A program made the position numbers and the translations under genes. Under the pieces are notes generated by a model, which was not told the DNA's origin, ran no database searches, and worked only from the letters and a program-made list of their open reading frames with translations. DNA of 64,000 nucleotides from positions 727,405 through 791,404 of the forward strand of contig NZ_HE611064.1 of assembly GCF_000285595.1 (NCBI RefSeq), written 5' to 3'. This document shows positions 1 through 8,541 of the stretch, piece after piece. The DNA is from Kurthia senegalensis. Lineage in GTDB: Bacteria > Bacillota > Bacilli > Bacillales_A > Planococcaceae. The stretch's first letter is position 1, and each line of letters starts with the position of its first letter.

Positions 1-3000
1 CGCACTCGCTGTATTATTTCCTTTTACAGAACTGTCTACAGAAAGTAAATCAACGGCTTTAATAAACGCATCGAGTGAATTGTACGCTGCACTATATTTC
101 GCTTTTAAATCTAAAATATTGGATGCGTTACGAACGAACGGTTTAACGTCCGAAGAAGCACGTTCATATGCATTCACAACTTCCATCACTTTTTGTAAGT
201 AATCTGTCGCTTTCGGATCAAGTGCTGTATACAATTGATCAATTTTTGCTGCTTCTTTCACAAATGTAGCATCTGTTAAAAATTCTGGGTCACGAATAAC
301 GTTTCGCTCTGTCGTCGCTGTCGGCACATAACATACCGTTCCTAATTGCTCGGCAGGCGTCGTCGGCGTTAACGCGATAATCCCTTGTTGATTCACATTT
401 AAATTGTTGTACGCTGTTAACGTATCAATCAATTTATCCGGCGTAATATCGACGTATAAATAGCTGTAATAAATCGATTCATCCGTACTACACCAGTTGT
501 TATAGAAATATTTGTAACGTGCTACTGCTTGAATATCAAGCAAGACGATATACCCTTTGTATAATGCCATCGTCGCTTTCGGAACGAACGCTTTCACAAT
601 TGCATCTGTGTCTACATTCGCATTGTAATAATCTCTCAAATCATGTACATTCCCAAGATTCCCTCCACTACCGAGTGCATCCACTTTCGCTTTAAATGCA
701 AGTGCTGTCGCCTTTTTCTTCGCATATTTCGTCGCAATGGCATTCAACGCATCTGCAGATGTCACGTATTTACGTACCGTATCTGATGCGTTGTCGTACG
801 TCGTATACAGCGTAATTAAATCTGTCGTGTACGTTTTACTAGACGGTTTTAATTCTTGATAAGCCGAATCAATCGTACTCGCTTCTTTAATTTCTGATGA
901 TTGACCGAGTGCAATTGCATACGCACTCCCTTTCCCAATTCCATTCATCGCTGCCGCTTTTGGTTGTGTCGTCAATTTGTCGTACAGCTTAATCGCATCT
1001 TGAATATTTTTAACGTCTTTCGTCGTTAATTTCGATGTCGTACCGAGTGGTGTCGCTTTCAATAACGTAACCGCATTGTACGCATTCACATACTCGTTAT
1101 ATTTTTTCATAACGGTTTTCGGAATTAAACTTTGCGTGCTCGTATCATGTTCGATCATCGTACTGTAATACGACATCACGTCACCAATGTTCGCATGCGT
1201 ACTTTCACTATTCAATGCCCCAACTTTTTGCTCAAATGCATTCGCTTTTCCTTGTGGATAGCTGCTTGAAGTGCCTGAAATTAAATTGTAGAACCATTGT
1301 AGACGTTGTTGATTAATAACGTATTTCTTCGTTTCAGGTGCAGCAGACTTGTACTGGTTGTACACTTTTTTCACATCGGCTGCGAACGATTTACTACCCG
1401 AATTTAATTTTAAAATCGTCGCGTCTAATTTTTGCGCGATTTTAATATTGTTTGCTTCTTGTCCCCAAACACGAGCAATCGGTGTTTTTTCATTGTTTTT
1501 TCGTTTCGTAATAATGATGACCGCATCGGCTAAACGTTTTTGTGGTTCAGTGAGTGTATTGTATGTTTTGGCGAATGCGATAATACGATTTTCATCCGCC
1601 GTATTGTAGTTATAGTCTTTCCCTTCAATTTGAAGTTCCGGACTTGCTTCATACGGTTTATTTTGTAATTGATCTGCCACTTTATTTCCTTCTAAAATTA
1701 ATGCCGGAAGTGTCGTATACAACGTATAATTTTTTACATCGGTTTTAGAAAGCATATCGAGCGCAGCTGGGGCACTCGGATTTTTTGCTTTCAGTGCAAC
1801 GAGTTGCTTGTACGCTTTAATTAAATCGTCCAATGCATTGTTAACAGCTAAAAGGCGTTCTTTTGAATTAGTAGATGGCTTCACAACACCATTAATTTTT
1901 GAACCTTCCAAACCGTCTAAGTTTGCTAACGTTTTCCCATTTTTGTCTTTCCCATTATCTAAATTTTGCAGCATCGCGATAAATTTCTCAGCGTCTTGAA
2001 TTTGTGTTTTGTACGTCGTTTGAATGTCTGTGATTGCTTTCCCATCCGTAACGTATTTCTTCACGTCATCTTCTGCTTTGCCGTACGCACCAGAAGAAGC
2101 AATCATCGCATTGATGTCGCCTTTTTCAAAGGCTTTTACGTACGTGCTCTGAATTTTCTCTCCAGCTTTCAATTGCGTTTCTTCCTTCGCAAAATTCAAC
2201 TCCGGTGTCGTCGCAAGTTCTGTATCTACGAGTGCCTTTTGCTCTTTACCGAGCGCTTTGTACAACGTTTGTACATTTTTAATCGCCGTTAGTTGCTTCG
2301 CTGTCGCAGGCGAAGTCGCCGTTACGCTCGCATAGTTCGGTAAGCCGTCGATGGCTGTAATGACTGCAGGTACTTTGCTATAAGCCGTATACGTTTTAAG
2401 CAACGCACTGTCGACGTATTTTTTCAAATCGGCTGGTTTTTTCGGCATCGTCGATGTTAATTCTGCATAAGCAGACGTCGCATCTTCAATGGCTAGTAAC
2501 GTTGGTGCATCAGATAACTCTTGTGCTTTTTTATTAAATTCATCAATTAAATTTAAAGAATCCGCATATTTCGTCTCCATTTTACCGAGTACGTCATACA
2601 TTCTTTCTGAAAAATAATTATCAGGTTGTGTGTATTCATCCGCTAGCTTACTAAATTTATAAGCCAAATCGAATGTCGATGCTGTATATGTTGACGCTTT
2701 CGGATCCAATTTATTGTATGCCACGACAAGCGCATGCGTATCATGAATTTGCTTTTCATCTTGCATGAACGCTTCGATTAATGCCGTTTCATCTTCATCA
2801 AATAAACTTTTTTGGAAATCGTCCATTTTTTTGTAATTCGCAAGAAGCGATAATAAGTCTGACACAAGTGCTGACACGTCTGTTTTGTCGATTGCTTCTG
2901 TCACATCTTCAATCGTAAGTTCTTGGTCATCATCATCCGTCAGTAAAGAACTAAGTACCGATTGTACTTGTGCTTTTGCCGTAGCGGAAGTCGTATACGT

Positions 3001-3618
3001 TTGAAGCGTCGCAACTGTTTTTGTCGGTACGAGCGCTAATGTCACCGCATTCATCGATGCATAAGTTTTTTGCGCAACGACTACTTGTTTCGGATAATTC
3101 GTCTTCGTAATCGCACTTACTTGTTTTTGAAGCGTCTTTGCTTTTTTCTCATATGCCGCAATCGTAGAAACGTGCTTCGTCAACTTCGCTTTATTCGCAA
3201 CACCTGCACGATATACAGTCGGTAAACGATCGTATGCTTTTTTCGCCGCTTTCACGTCTTTCACATACGTTTTTTTCGTTGATTTCAGTGCAGTAATTTG
3301 CTTTTGTACTGCCGTAATTTTCTTCTCATATGGTTTAATTTTCTTCACATGGGCTTGTAATGTTTTCACATTCGATACGAGTTGTTTATCTTTTTTAGAA
3401 AGCTTCGCATACGCTTTCTGTGCCGCCTGCACTTTCGTTAAATAAGTTGTTTTTGTTGAATTGATAGCTTTAATTTTTTGAATAACGGCTTTCGCTTTCG
3501 CTGTCGGTTTTTTCGTAGCAGCTTGGGCTGTCATCCCACCATCGGGATAAGCAGCCGTCAGCCAAACAGGAACCGTCAACGCAAAAACGAGACTAGCCGA
3601 TACAATGGATTTGCGCAC
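1..3618 (-). CDS. Secreted helical-repeat surface protein (C-terminus off the window)
   Basis: At least 1,206 codons are open to the left edge, so the C-terminus is not seen. I place the start at a GTG (3618) because a strong GAGGAGGAA ribosome site sits 7 bases upstream. The product begins MRKSIVSASLVFALTVPVWL, a Sec signal peptide, followed by Ala/Lys/Thr-rich helical modules of about 60-70 residues of the type I.aI.s..TTY...v.aA..AY..L...LVSN...L. The first module resembles the first module of the protein encoded at 8542-11355, so the two are paralogues. Similar coiled modules occur in SbsC-type S-layer and other Gram-positive surface proteins; a structural extracellular role is inferred. 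No catalytic motif is visible. It lies directly downstream of fliT on the same strand, behind a terminator and its own promoter-like sequence. Confidence 0.75.
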   Translation of the reverse strand, partial: MRKSIVSASLVFALTVPVWLTAAYPDGGMTAQAATKKPTAKAKAVIQKIKAINSTKTTYLTKVQAAQKAYAKLSKKDKQLVSNVKTLQAHVKKIKPYEKKITAVQKQITALKSTKKTYVKDVKAAKKAYDRLPTVYRAGVANKAKLTKHVSTIAAYEKKAKTLQKQVSAITKTNYPKQVVVAQKTYASMNAVTLALVPTKTVATLQTYTTSATAKAQVQSVLSSLLTDDDDQELTIEDVTEAIDKTDVSALVSDLLSLLANYKKMDDFQKSLFDEDETALIEAFMQDEKQIHDTHALVVAYNKLDPKASTYTASTFDLAYKFSKLADEYTQPDNYFSERMYDVLGKMETKYADSLNLIDEFNKKAQELSDAPTLLAIEDATSAYAELTSTMPKKPADLKKYVDSALLKTYTAYSKVPAVITAIDGLPNYASVTATSPATAKQLTAIKNVQTLYKALGKEQKALVDTELATTPELNFAKEETQLKAGEKIQSTYVKAFEKGDINAMIASSGAYGKAEDDVKKYVTDGKAITDIQTTYKTQIQDAEKFIAMLQNLDNGKDKNGKTLANLDGLEGSKINGVVKPSTNSKERLLAVNNALDDLIKAYKQLVALKAKNPSAPAALDMLSKTDVKNYTLYTTLPALILEGNKVADQLQNKPYEASPELQIEGKDYNYNTADENRIIAFAKTYNTLTEPQKRLADAVIIITKRKNNEKTPIARVWGQEANNIKIAQKLDATILKLNSGSKSFAADVKKVYNQYKSAAPETKKYVINQQRLQWFYNLISGTSSSYPQGKANAFEQKVGALNSESTHANIGDVMSYYSTMIEHDTSTQSLIPKTVMKKYNEYVNAYNAVTLLKATPLGTTSKLTTKDVKNIQDAIKLYDKLTTQPKAAAMNGIGKGSAYAIALGQSSEIKEASTIDSAYQELKPSSKTYTTDLITLYTTYDNASDTVRKYVTSADALNAIATKYAKKKATALAFKAKVDALGSGGNLGNVHDLRDYYNANVDTDAIVKAFVPKATMALYKGYIVLLDIQAVARYKYFYNNWCSTDESIYYSYLYVDITPDKLIDTLTAYNNLNVNQQGIIALTPTTPAEQLGTVCYVPTATTERNVIRDPEFLTDATFVKEAAKIDQLYTALDPKATDYLQKVMEVVNAYERASSDVKPFVRNASNILDLKAKYSAAYNSLDAFIKAVDLLSVDSSVKGNNTASA

Positions 3619-3668
3619 AAAACTTCCTCCTCTTTGTTGTATGTAAACGTAGTTCTAATAAGTTCATG

Positions 3669-3696
3669 AATATTCGTATACCTTTACTATCGTCAA
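3669..3696 (-). promoter_or_regulatory. Possible sigma-A promoter of the left-edge surface gene
   Basis: TTGACG (3691-3696) is followed after 16 bases by AATATT (3669-3674), ahead of the GTG start at 3618. The -35 is good and the -10 has 4 of 6 consensus bases. Confidence 0.35.
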
Positions 3697-3726
3697 CATG
3701 CGGAAAATATCAAGATAACAAACGAC

Positions 3727-3758
3727 AAAAAAACAGCCCCGATTATTCATCGAAGCTG
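3727..3758 (-). terminator. Intrinsic terminator after fliT
   Basis: A 10-bp stem (CAGCTTCGAT with ATCGGGGCTG, two G-U pairs) is followed by seven U just after the fliT stop codon. It should end the hag-distal transcript before the large surface gene. Confidence 0.75.
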
Positions 3759-3764
3759 CTCATT

Positions 3765-4130
3765 TTATTTGCGTTTATCGTAATACGTGCCGTCCATCGT
3801 GCGCACCGCACTGTACGGGTCCGCGTATTGCACTTCGGATTTCTTCGTCTTCTGCAAGTTTTTCATATCGATTGCGATCGTTTGTTTAAACGTCTTCAAC
3901 CGCTCCAAAATCCCCGCATCCAATTCCCGAAGTTGCGACTCATATTCATGACCGATAACCGGATTAGGCTGTGCCTTAAGCAACAGATCAATCGTCTGTC
4001 CACGCGCATCCAACAACTTGTGCACGAACGCAATATGCGCATCACGTGCATCCTCTTTATCTTCCGGTTCTTGTCCTAAGTACGTATATAACTTTTCCGA
4101 TAATAAAAGGAATTGTTTCACCGTATCCAT
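3765..4130 (-). CDS. fliT: FliT-like flagellar chaperone
   Basis: A 121-residue, charged, mostly helical protein. Its ATG overlaps the fliS stop codon as TAATG, which fixes the start at 4130 and indicates translational coupling; a longer upstream reading would run inside fliS. Known role of the family: FliT binds the cap protein FliD (in enteric bacteria also FlhDC) and keeps it export-competent. Position as the last gene after fliD and fliS matches Bacillus subtilis. Sequence similarity within this family is weak, so the name rests largely on size and position. Confidence 0.7.
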   Translation of the reverse strand: MDTVKQFLLLSEKLYTYLGQEPEDKEDARDAHIAFVHKLLDARGQTIDLLLKAQPNPVIGHEYESQLRELDAGILERLKTFKQTIAIDMKNLQKTKKSEVQYADPYSAVRTMDGTYYDKRK

Positions 4131-4528
4131 TACACTTGATTCCCTGAAAATTGTTGCTGACGATTTTTTTGAATAACTTGCTTCCACGTATCGCGGAATT
4201 CTACAACAAGCCCTTCCACTTCATCTAAAATCGACACATCATTTTTAATGTTCGCTTGCGTTAATTGACGATTCATATACTCATATAATCCAAACATATT
4301 TTGAGAAACAGGAATATCCATATTTAATGTAATCATTAACTCTGAAATAATCGCCTGTGCCTTTTGAACATATTTATTACGATTTTGAATATCTTGTAAT
4401 TCAATTGCTTTTCTTGCTTGATGAATGAATTTAATACATCCATTGTAAAGCATTAATGTCAGTTCACCTGGGGACGCGGTCGTAATACTATTTTGTTTGT
4501 ATGCATTGTATGCATTTTGTACTGACAA
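4130..4528 (-). CDS. fliS: Flagellin export chaperone FliS
   Basis: About 132 residues. FliS binds the C-terminal disordered tail of flagellin in the cytoplasm, prevents premature polymerisation and delivers it to the export gate. Family hallmarks are visible: an N-terminal QNAYNAYKQNSITTASPGEL followed by LMLYNGCIKFI, then helical-bundle segments. I choose the TTG at 4528 because AAAGGAG lies 9 bases upstream and FliS proteins begin a few residues before this motif; a TTG three codons earlier directly abuts the ribosome site. It overlaps fliT by one base and follows fliD by 55 bases. FliS is also expected to affect free flagellin and hence the FliW/CsrA switch. Confidence 0.93.
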   Translation of the reverse strand: MSVQNAYNAYKQNSITTASPGELTLMLYNGCIKFIHQARKAIELQDIQNRNKYVQKAQAIISELMITLNMDIPVSQNMFGLYEYMNRQLTQANIKNDVSILDEVEGLVVEFRDTWKQVIQKNRQQQFSGNQV

Positions 4529-4583
4529 ATCTAACAACTCCTTTTAAATAAAAACTCTTTCCATACTTTTAATTATATACATA

Positions 4584-6860
4584 TTAAGATGAGAAAATAG
4601 ATGATTGGTTATTTGCTTTTTGAATCGCTGTCTCCATTGCAGAAAATTGATTCCAATAACGCTCTTCAATGTCTTTTAGGCGTTCTTTCCAATCATTGAT
4701 TTTTGTATCCAATGACATAATATTTCTGCCTAGCGTATATTGATTTTCAACCATTGTAGTTTTACCAGCTGATTTTTCAATGTTCGTAATAGCTGTCTGC
4801 GCTTCTTTACGAATCTTACTAACAATTCCTGGATTCTCTGTAGTCCCAACAAAAATCTTGCCTAAAATATCAGGATTTTTTTCAAGTGCTGTACGTAATT
4901 TTGTTTCATCAATTTCCAATTTACCATTATCAGACCAGCTTTTCGAAGATGAAATCCCAATATTGTATAGCGTTTCTTCACCCGTTCCACTATTTAAAAT
5001 CGAGCGCATTTTCGTTAATAAATTACTAATATTGGTATCACCTTTTAATAATCCAGCTTTTGCTTTTTCTTCCCATTTGCTAATTTCAGAATCTGTCATT
5101 TCAGCTTTTTGCGCGTCTGTTAACGGCTCGTAGCTCACATTACGCTTTTCTGTTGTTTTTGAATTCAATGATTTAATTAAATCATTATACATAGTAACAA
5201 ATTCTTTTACCTTATCAATTGAGCCGTCTACATTAGACGTAGAAGAAATTGAAACATTATCACTTGAAGTGATATCTTCTTTCAATTGGACAGTATATCC
5301 TGCAATACTAAATGTGTTAGATGAACCTTCATAAGTCACACCATTAACTGTTAAACTAGCTGAAGATCCACCATCTGCTAATGCTACTTCTCCATTTGCA
5401 TTGGCTGTACTAATCATACCTAACTTATTAAATAATGATAACCCTTGAGCATTTGATATTTGTTGACCTTCTTGAACATTATAATTTAACAAACTCACTT
5501 CAGGTATATCAAGTCCTGATGAATCTTTTGCCGCACCTGTATTATTTGATGTGATACTCATTTGTCCATTGTTAAAAATAGCTGTTACACCTATATTCGC
5601 ACTATTAATTCTGCTCATTAAAGAATTTATTGTATCTGAACTATTATATTTAATTTCGGTATCTTTCATCGACCCATCATTCTGAATAGATCTCAATGTG
5701 AATGAACCATCAGAACTAAATCCAAGTTCCTTCAATAATGTAGTTCCTTGTGTTACTGAGTTAACAGGTGAGTCTGTATTCTTTTCAAATAAGCGTTGAC
5801 TGTTTTGAACTTTATTTTCAAAACCAAGACTCTCTTTCAAAGATGAATCTTCAAGAGAAACTATTCCTGCTGTTGAAGTTATTGATATTTGCCCAGAACT
5901 ATTTAAAGTTGCTTTAAGTTGCGGATCATTTTCTCCTGTACTTGTTACATTAATTTTTTCGAATAATTTCCCAATAGTATCATCAGAAGCATCATAAGTA
6001 ATTGTTTTCTTACTATCGCCTATATTGAAAGTTAGTGTCCCTGATTGTGGAAGACCTAATTCAGATACCTTTGTATCTTTAGTAATAGCTAACTCTTTAC
6101 CATCAACATCTGTTACTTTTAAAGCCTTGCCTAAAGCAGTCGTATTATTCTTCATACCTAACATATTTAAATTTTCTAATGTACTACTATCATTAGATGT
6201 AACCGTTCCTAATGATGAACTAATTGATAGTTTACCATCCGTTATAGATGCCTTAAAAGCCGTTTTTTCCTCACCATCAATTGTTAAAGTAGTAGAATTT
6301 AAACGTTTTACTAAATCCCCCAGTGTATCATTAGAAGATACAGACACTACTGTTTCTTGACCTGCTACTGTCAATTTTAGTTCTTGACCCGATAAATTCA
6401 AACCTTCAATGTTTGAGATTTTTGTATTTTCATTAACACGTTGTTGTGTAATAGAGTTTTTAACTGCACTACCAATAAGATTTGTAGATGTAGCCGATTT
6501 TGCTGCAGTAGCGCGATCAATATTTAACGTACCACTTGCTGCACTGCCTGCCTGCACGGAAACTTTAGAACTTGAACTCGTTACTGTCTTACTTGACCAA
6601 GAACTGCTTAGACCAAATTTATCCCATGTATCTGTTCGGAAAGTATTTAATGATGTATTTACCTCACGATATGCATCACGTTTCCATTCATATTTTTGTT
6701 TCTGTTGCTGAAGTTTCTCCATCTGAGCACTTTCAGCTTTCATTAATTTTTCCATAAGTGAATCAATATCCATTCCAGATACTAAACCACCAATTTTATT
6801 TTTATATTGTAGATAAGAATATGCTGTTTGTGAACTACTAGTGCTATTTACTGCTGCCAT
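4584..6860 (-). CDS. fliD: Flagellar filament capping protein FliD (HAP2)
   Basis: A 758-residue protein that forms the cap at the filament tip and guides flagellin polymerisation outside the cell. The N-terminal D0 part has the family signature IGGLVSGMDIDSLMEKLMKA; a coiled C-terminal part (about 600-755) ends with the usual helical tail rich in Asn, Gln and Ser. Between them are several repeated beta modules with a Ser/Thr-rich character (repeats of the type LGTLTS.S..LE.LGM), making this longer than the roughly 500 residues of Bacillus subtilis FliD and probably adding surface-exposed domains. Start supported by GGAGGGAAAATA before the ATG. Followed by fliS and preceded by flaG at 12 bases, one operon. 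Confidence 0.95.
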   Translation of the reverse strand: MAAVNSTSSSQTAYSYLQYKNKIGGLVSGMDIDSLMEKLMKAESAQMEKLQQQKQKYEWKRDAYREVNTSLNTFRTDTWDKFGLSSSWSSKTVTSSSSKVSVQAGSAASGTLNIDRATAAKSATSTNLIGSAVKNSITQQRVNENTKISNIEGLNLSGQELKLTVAGQETVVSVSSNDTLGDLVKRLNSTTLTIDGEEKTAFKASITDGKLSISSSLGTVTSNDSSTLENLNMLGMKNNTTALGKALKVTDVDGKELAITKDTKVSELGLPQSGTLTFNIGDSKKTITYDASDDTIGKLFEKINVTSTGENDPQLKATLNSSGQISITSTAGIVSLEDSSLKESLGFENKVQNSQRLFEKNTDSPVNSVTQGTTLLKELGFSSDGSFTLRSIQNDGSMKDTEIKYNSSDTINSLMSRINSANIGVTAIFNNGQMSITSNNTGAAKDSSGLDIPEVSLLNYNVQEGQQISNAQGLSLFNKLGMISTANANGEVALADGGSSASLTVNGVTYEGSSNTFSIAGYTVQLKEDITSSDNVSISSTSNVDGSIDKVKEFVTMYNDLIKSLNSKTTEKRNVSYEPLTDAQKAEMTDSEISKWEEKAKAGLLKGDTNISNLLTKMRSILNSGTGEETLYNIGISSSKSWSDNGKLEIDETKLRTALEKNPDILGKIFVGTTENPGIVSKIRKEAQTAITNIEKSAGKTTMVENQYTLGRNIMSLDTKINDWKERLKDIEERYWNQFSAMETAIQKANNQSSIFSS

Positions 6861-6872
6861 TATTTTCCCTCC

Positions 6873-7250
6873 TTATGCTTGTGTGTCAAAAATTTTCCCG
6901 GCTAATTTCTGCATTTCATAATATGCATCTAATAATTGTTTAGGCGGTACTTCTTTGATGACTTCTTGTGACTTAGCATCTACAACTTCAACATAATAAC
7001 GTTCTAAATCTTTATGGAAAACAAATTTAGAATTGCGTTGCTTATGTGCCATAAACTCATTCATTTTATTAACAGCTGTTTGATATGCCTGTTCTGTCGG
7101 ATTCCCTAGTTCATCTGTCATTTCAGAAATATCTATACCACTTTTCGAAAATTGCTTAACTGTATTTGTATGATTGACTGATTCCATATTTTTTTGATTT
7201 TTTATTGGATTACTAGATATATTTTCTAACTTTAAATTAAGAACATCCAT
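6873..7250 (-). CDS. flaG: FlaG family flagellar protein (YvyC)
   Basis: 125 residues. The C-terminal half carries the FlaG/YvyC core: KFVFHKDLERYYVEVVDAKS followed by EVIKEVPPKQLLD. The N-terminal third is variable and polar. FlaG proteins influence filament length or assembly; the precise biochemical role is not established. It begins the flaG-fliD-fliS-fliT unit, has an AAAGGAGGT ribosome site and is preceded by a clear sigma-D type promoter. Confidence 0.9.
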   Translation of the reverse strand: MDVLNLKLENISSNPIKNQKNMESVNHTNTVKQFSKSGIDISEMTDELGNPTEQAYQTAVNKMNEFMAHKQRNSKFVFHKDLERYYVEVVDAKSQEVIKEVPPKQLLDAYYEMQKLAGKIFDTQA

Positions 7251-7550
7251 AACTACTACCTCCTTTAATTTTTCTTTTATCTTTGTTTTTATATCGGTTT
7301 ATACGACTAAAATTGAAATATTCCTTAAACCTTTTTATTATTGAATTTCTTAATTGAAGACTGTTTACTACTATATTAGAAAACTCCCCTCTTATGACAA
7401 CTTAGTAAATTGTAAAAATAATTAGTTATAAATAAAATTCAGATGATAAAATCATTTTCTAAATTCCCCTTGAAAGATACACTATAACTACTTCGAATAT
7501 CATATAGCCTCCCTAACAAAATGTTATATTTTCTACAGTATGATAAAAAT
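7251..7550. other. Intergenic region between hag terminator and flaG
   Basis: About 300 AT-rich bases hold the flaG leader and its sigma-D promoter near the flaG end. In the remainder I see no open frame with a ribosome site and no convincing operator. Confidence 0.6.
7291..7316 (-). promoter_or_regulatory. Sigma-D promoter of flaG-fliD-fliS-fliT
   Basis: ACCGATAT (7291-7298) matches the sigma-D -10 GCCGATAT at 7 of 8 positions; TCAA (7313-7316) stands 14 bases upstream for TAAA. The same 14-base spacing is found before hag. Confidence 0.75.
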
Positions 7551-7590
7551 TTCAAAAAAAAAAACGCTCAGACAAAAGTCTAAGCGTTTT
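7551..7590 (-). terminator. Intrinsic terminator of hag
   Basis: A 13-bp stem (AAAACGCTTAGAC with GTCTGAGCGTTTT, one G-U pair), a TTTT loop and a run of U lie 13 bases after the flagellin stop codon. Confidence 0.9.
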
Positions 7591-7603
7591 AGCGTTTGAT
7601 TGA

Positions 7604-8413
7604 TTATTGTAATAATGAAAGAACGCCTTGTGGTTGTTGATTAGCTTGAGCTAACATTGATTGTGCAGCTTGAGTTAAGATGTTGTTCTTAGTGAATTCC
7701 ATCATTTCTTTCGCCATATCTGTATCACGGATACGAGATTCAGCTGCTGATAAGTTTTCAGAAGTTGCACCAAGGTTGTTGATAGTATGTTCTAAACGGT
7801 TTTGAACAGCACCAAGGTTTGAACGATTAGTAGAAACCGTTTGAATTGCTGTATCAAATGCAGTAATAGCCGCTTCTGCGTCTGTTTGTGTAGCAACTGT
7901 TGAAGCCTTAGTTGCTAAAGTAGCTGTATCTGCTTTAGTAATTTTTAATGCAGTTATTTGACCTTCATTTGCACCGATGTGGAAATTACCATCAAAAGTA
8001 CCATCTAATAACTTTTTAGTATTGAATTCAGTATCGCCTGAAATACGATCAATTTCTGAATTTAATTGAGTAATTTCAGCTTGTAATTGTGTACGATCAT
8101 CATCAGTGTTTGTATCATTTGCTGCTTGTACTGCTAATTCACGTTGGCGTTGTAAAATTGAGTGAGTTTCATTCAATGCACCTTCAGCTGTTTGAATTAA
8201 AGAAATACCATCTTGAGCATTTTTAGAAGCCATGTTTAAACCTGAAATTTGACCGCGCATTTTTTCTGAAATTGCTAGACCTGCAGCGTCATCACCAGCA
8301 CGGTTAATTTTATAACCTGAAGATAATTTTTCTAAGTTTTTAGAAGCTGCCGCGTTATTTGATGTTAAGTTACGGTGTGTGTTTAAAGCTGCAATATTGT
8401 GTTGAATTCTCAT
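7604..8413 (-). CDS. hag: Flagellin
   Basis: A 269-residue flagellin, the filament subunit exported by the flagellar type III system and polymerised under FliD. Conserved N-terminal D0/D1 segment ([20 protein letters not shown], then [20 protein letters not shown]) and C-terminal D1/D0 helix ending [10 protein letters not shown]. The variable middle is only about 50 residues, so the filament is of the short D0/D1 type seen in Bacillus subtilis Hag (304 residues) and lacks large D2/D3 domains. It is monocistronic, with a sigma-D promoter, a structured leader containing likely CsrA sites, an AAGGAGGAA ribosome site and a strong terminator. FliS, FliW and CsrA genes nearby complete its control circuit. 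Confidence 0.97.
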   Translation of the reverse strand: MRIQHNIAALNTHRNLTSNNAAASKNLEKLSSGYKINRAGDDAAGLAISEKMRGQISGLNMASKNAQDGISLIQTAEGALNETHSILQRQRELAVQAANDTNTDDDRTQLQAEITQLNSEIDRISGDTEFNTKKLLDGTFDGNFHIGANEGQITALKITKADTATLATKASTVATQTDAEAAITAFDTAIQTVSTNRSNLGAVQNRLEHTINNLGATSENLSAAESRIRDTDMAKEMMEFTKNNILTQAAQSMLAQANQQPQGVLSLLQ

Positions 8414-8420
8414 TGTGAGA

Positions 8421-8481
8421 TTCCTCCTTGAATGTTTGTATTTTCCACGTCCCTGTGGAGTTGTTTAGCAAGTTCCTTGCT
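8421..8481 (-). promoter_or_regulatory. hag leader with GGA-loop hairpins, candidate CsrA sites
   Basis: The mRNA leader has three GGA motifs. One is in the ribosome site (CAAGGAGGAA, 8421-8430). One is in the loop of CCAC-AGGGAC-GTGG (8445-8458). One is at the tip of AGCAAG-GAA-CTTGCT (8467-8481), near the expected 5' end. GGA in a hairpin loop is the known CsrA recognition feature, and in Bacillus subtilis CsrA blocks hag translation. Confidence 0.6.
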
Positions 8482-8492
8482 TTACATTGTAT

Positions 8493-8518
8493 ATATCGAA
8501 TCGTTTTTGAAATGTTTA
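8493..8518 (-). promoter_or_regulatory. Sigma-D promoter of hag
   Basis: TAAA (8515-8518), 14 bases, TTCGATAT (8493-8500; consensus GCCGATAT, 6 of 8). The expected start point gives a leader of about 70 bases. Confidence 0.8.
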
Positions 8519-8541
8519 ACTCTTTTTTAAAATTTTTTTAT

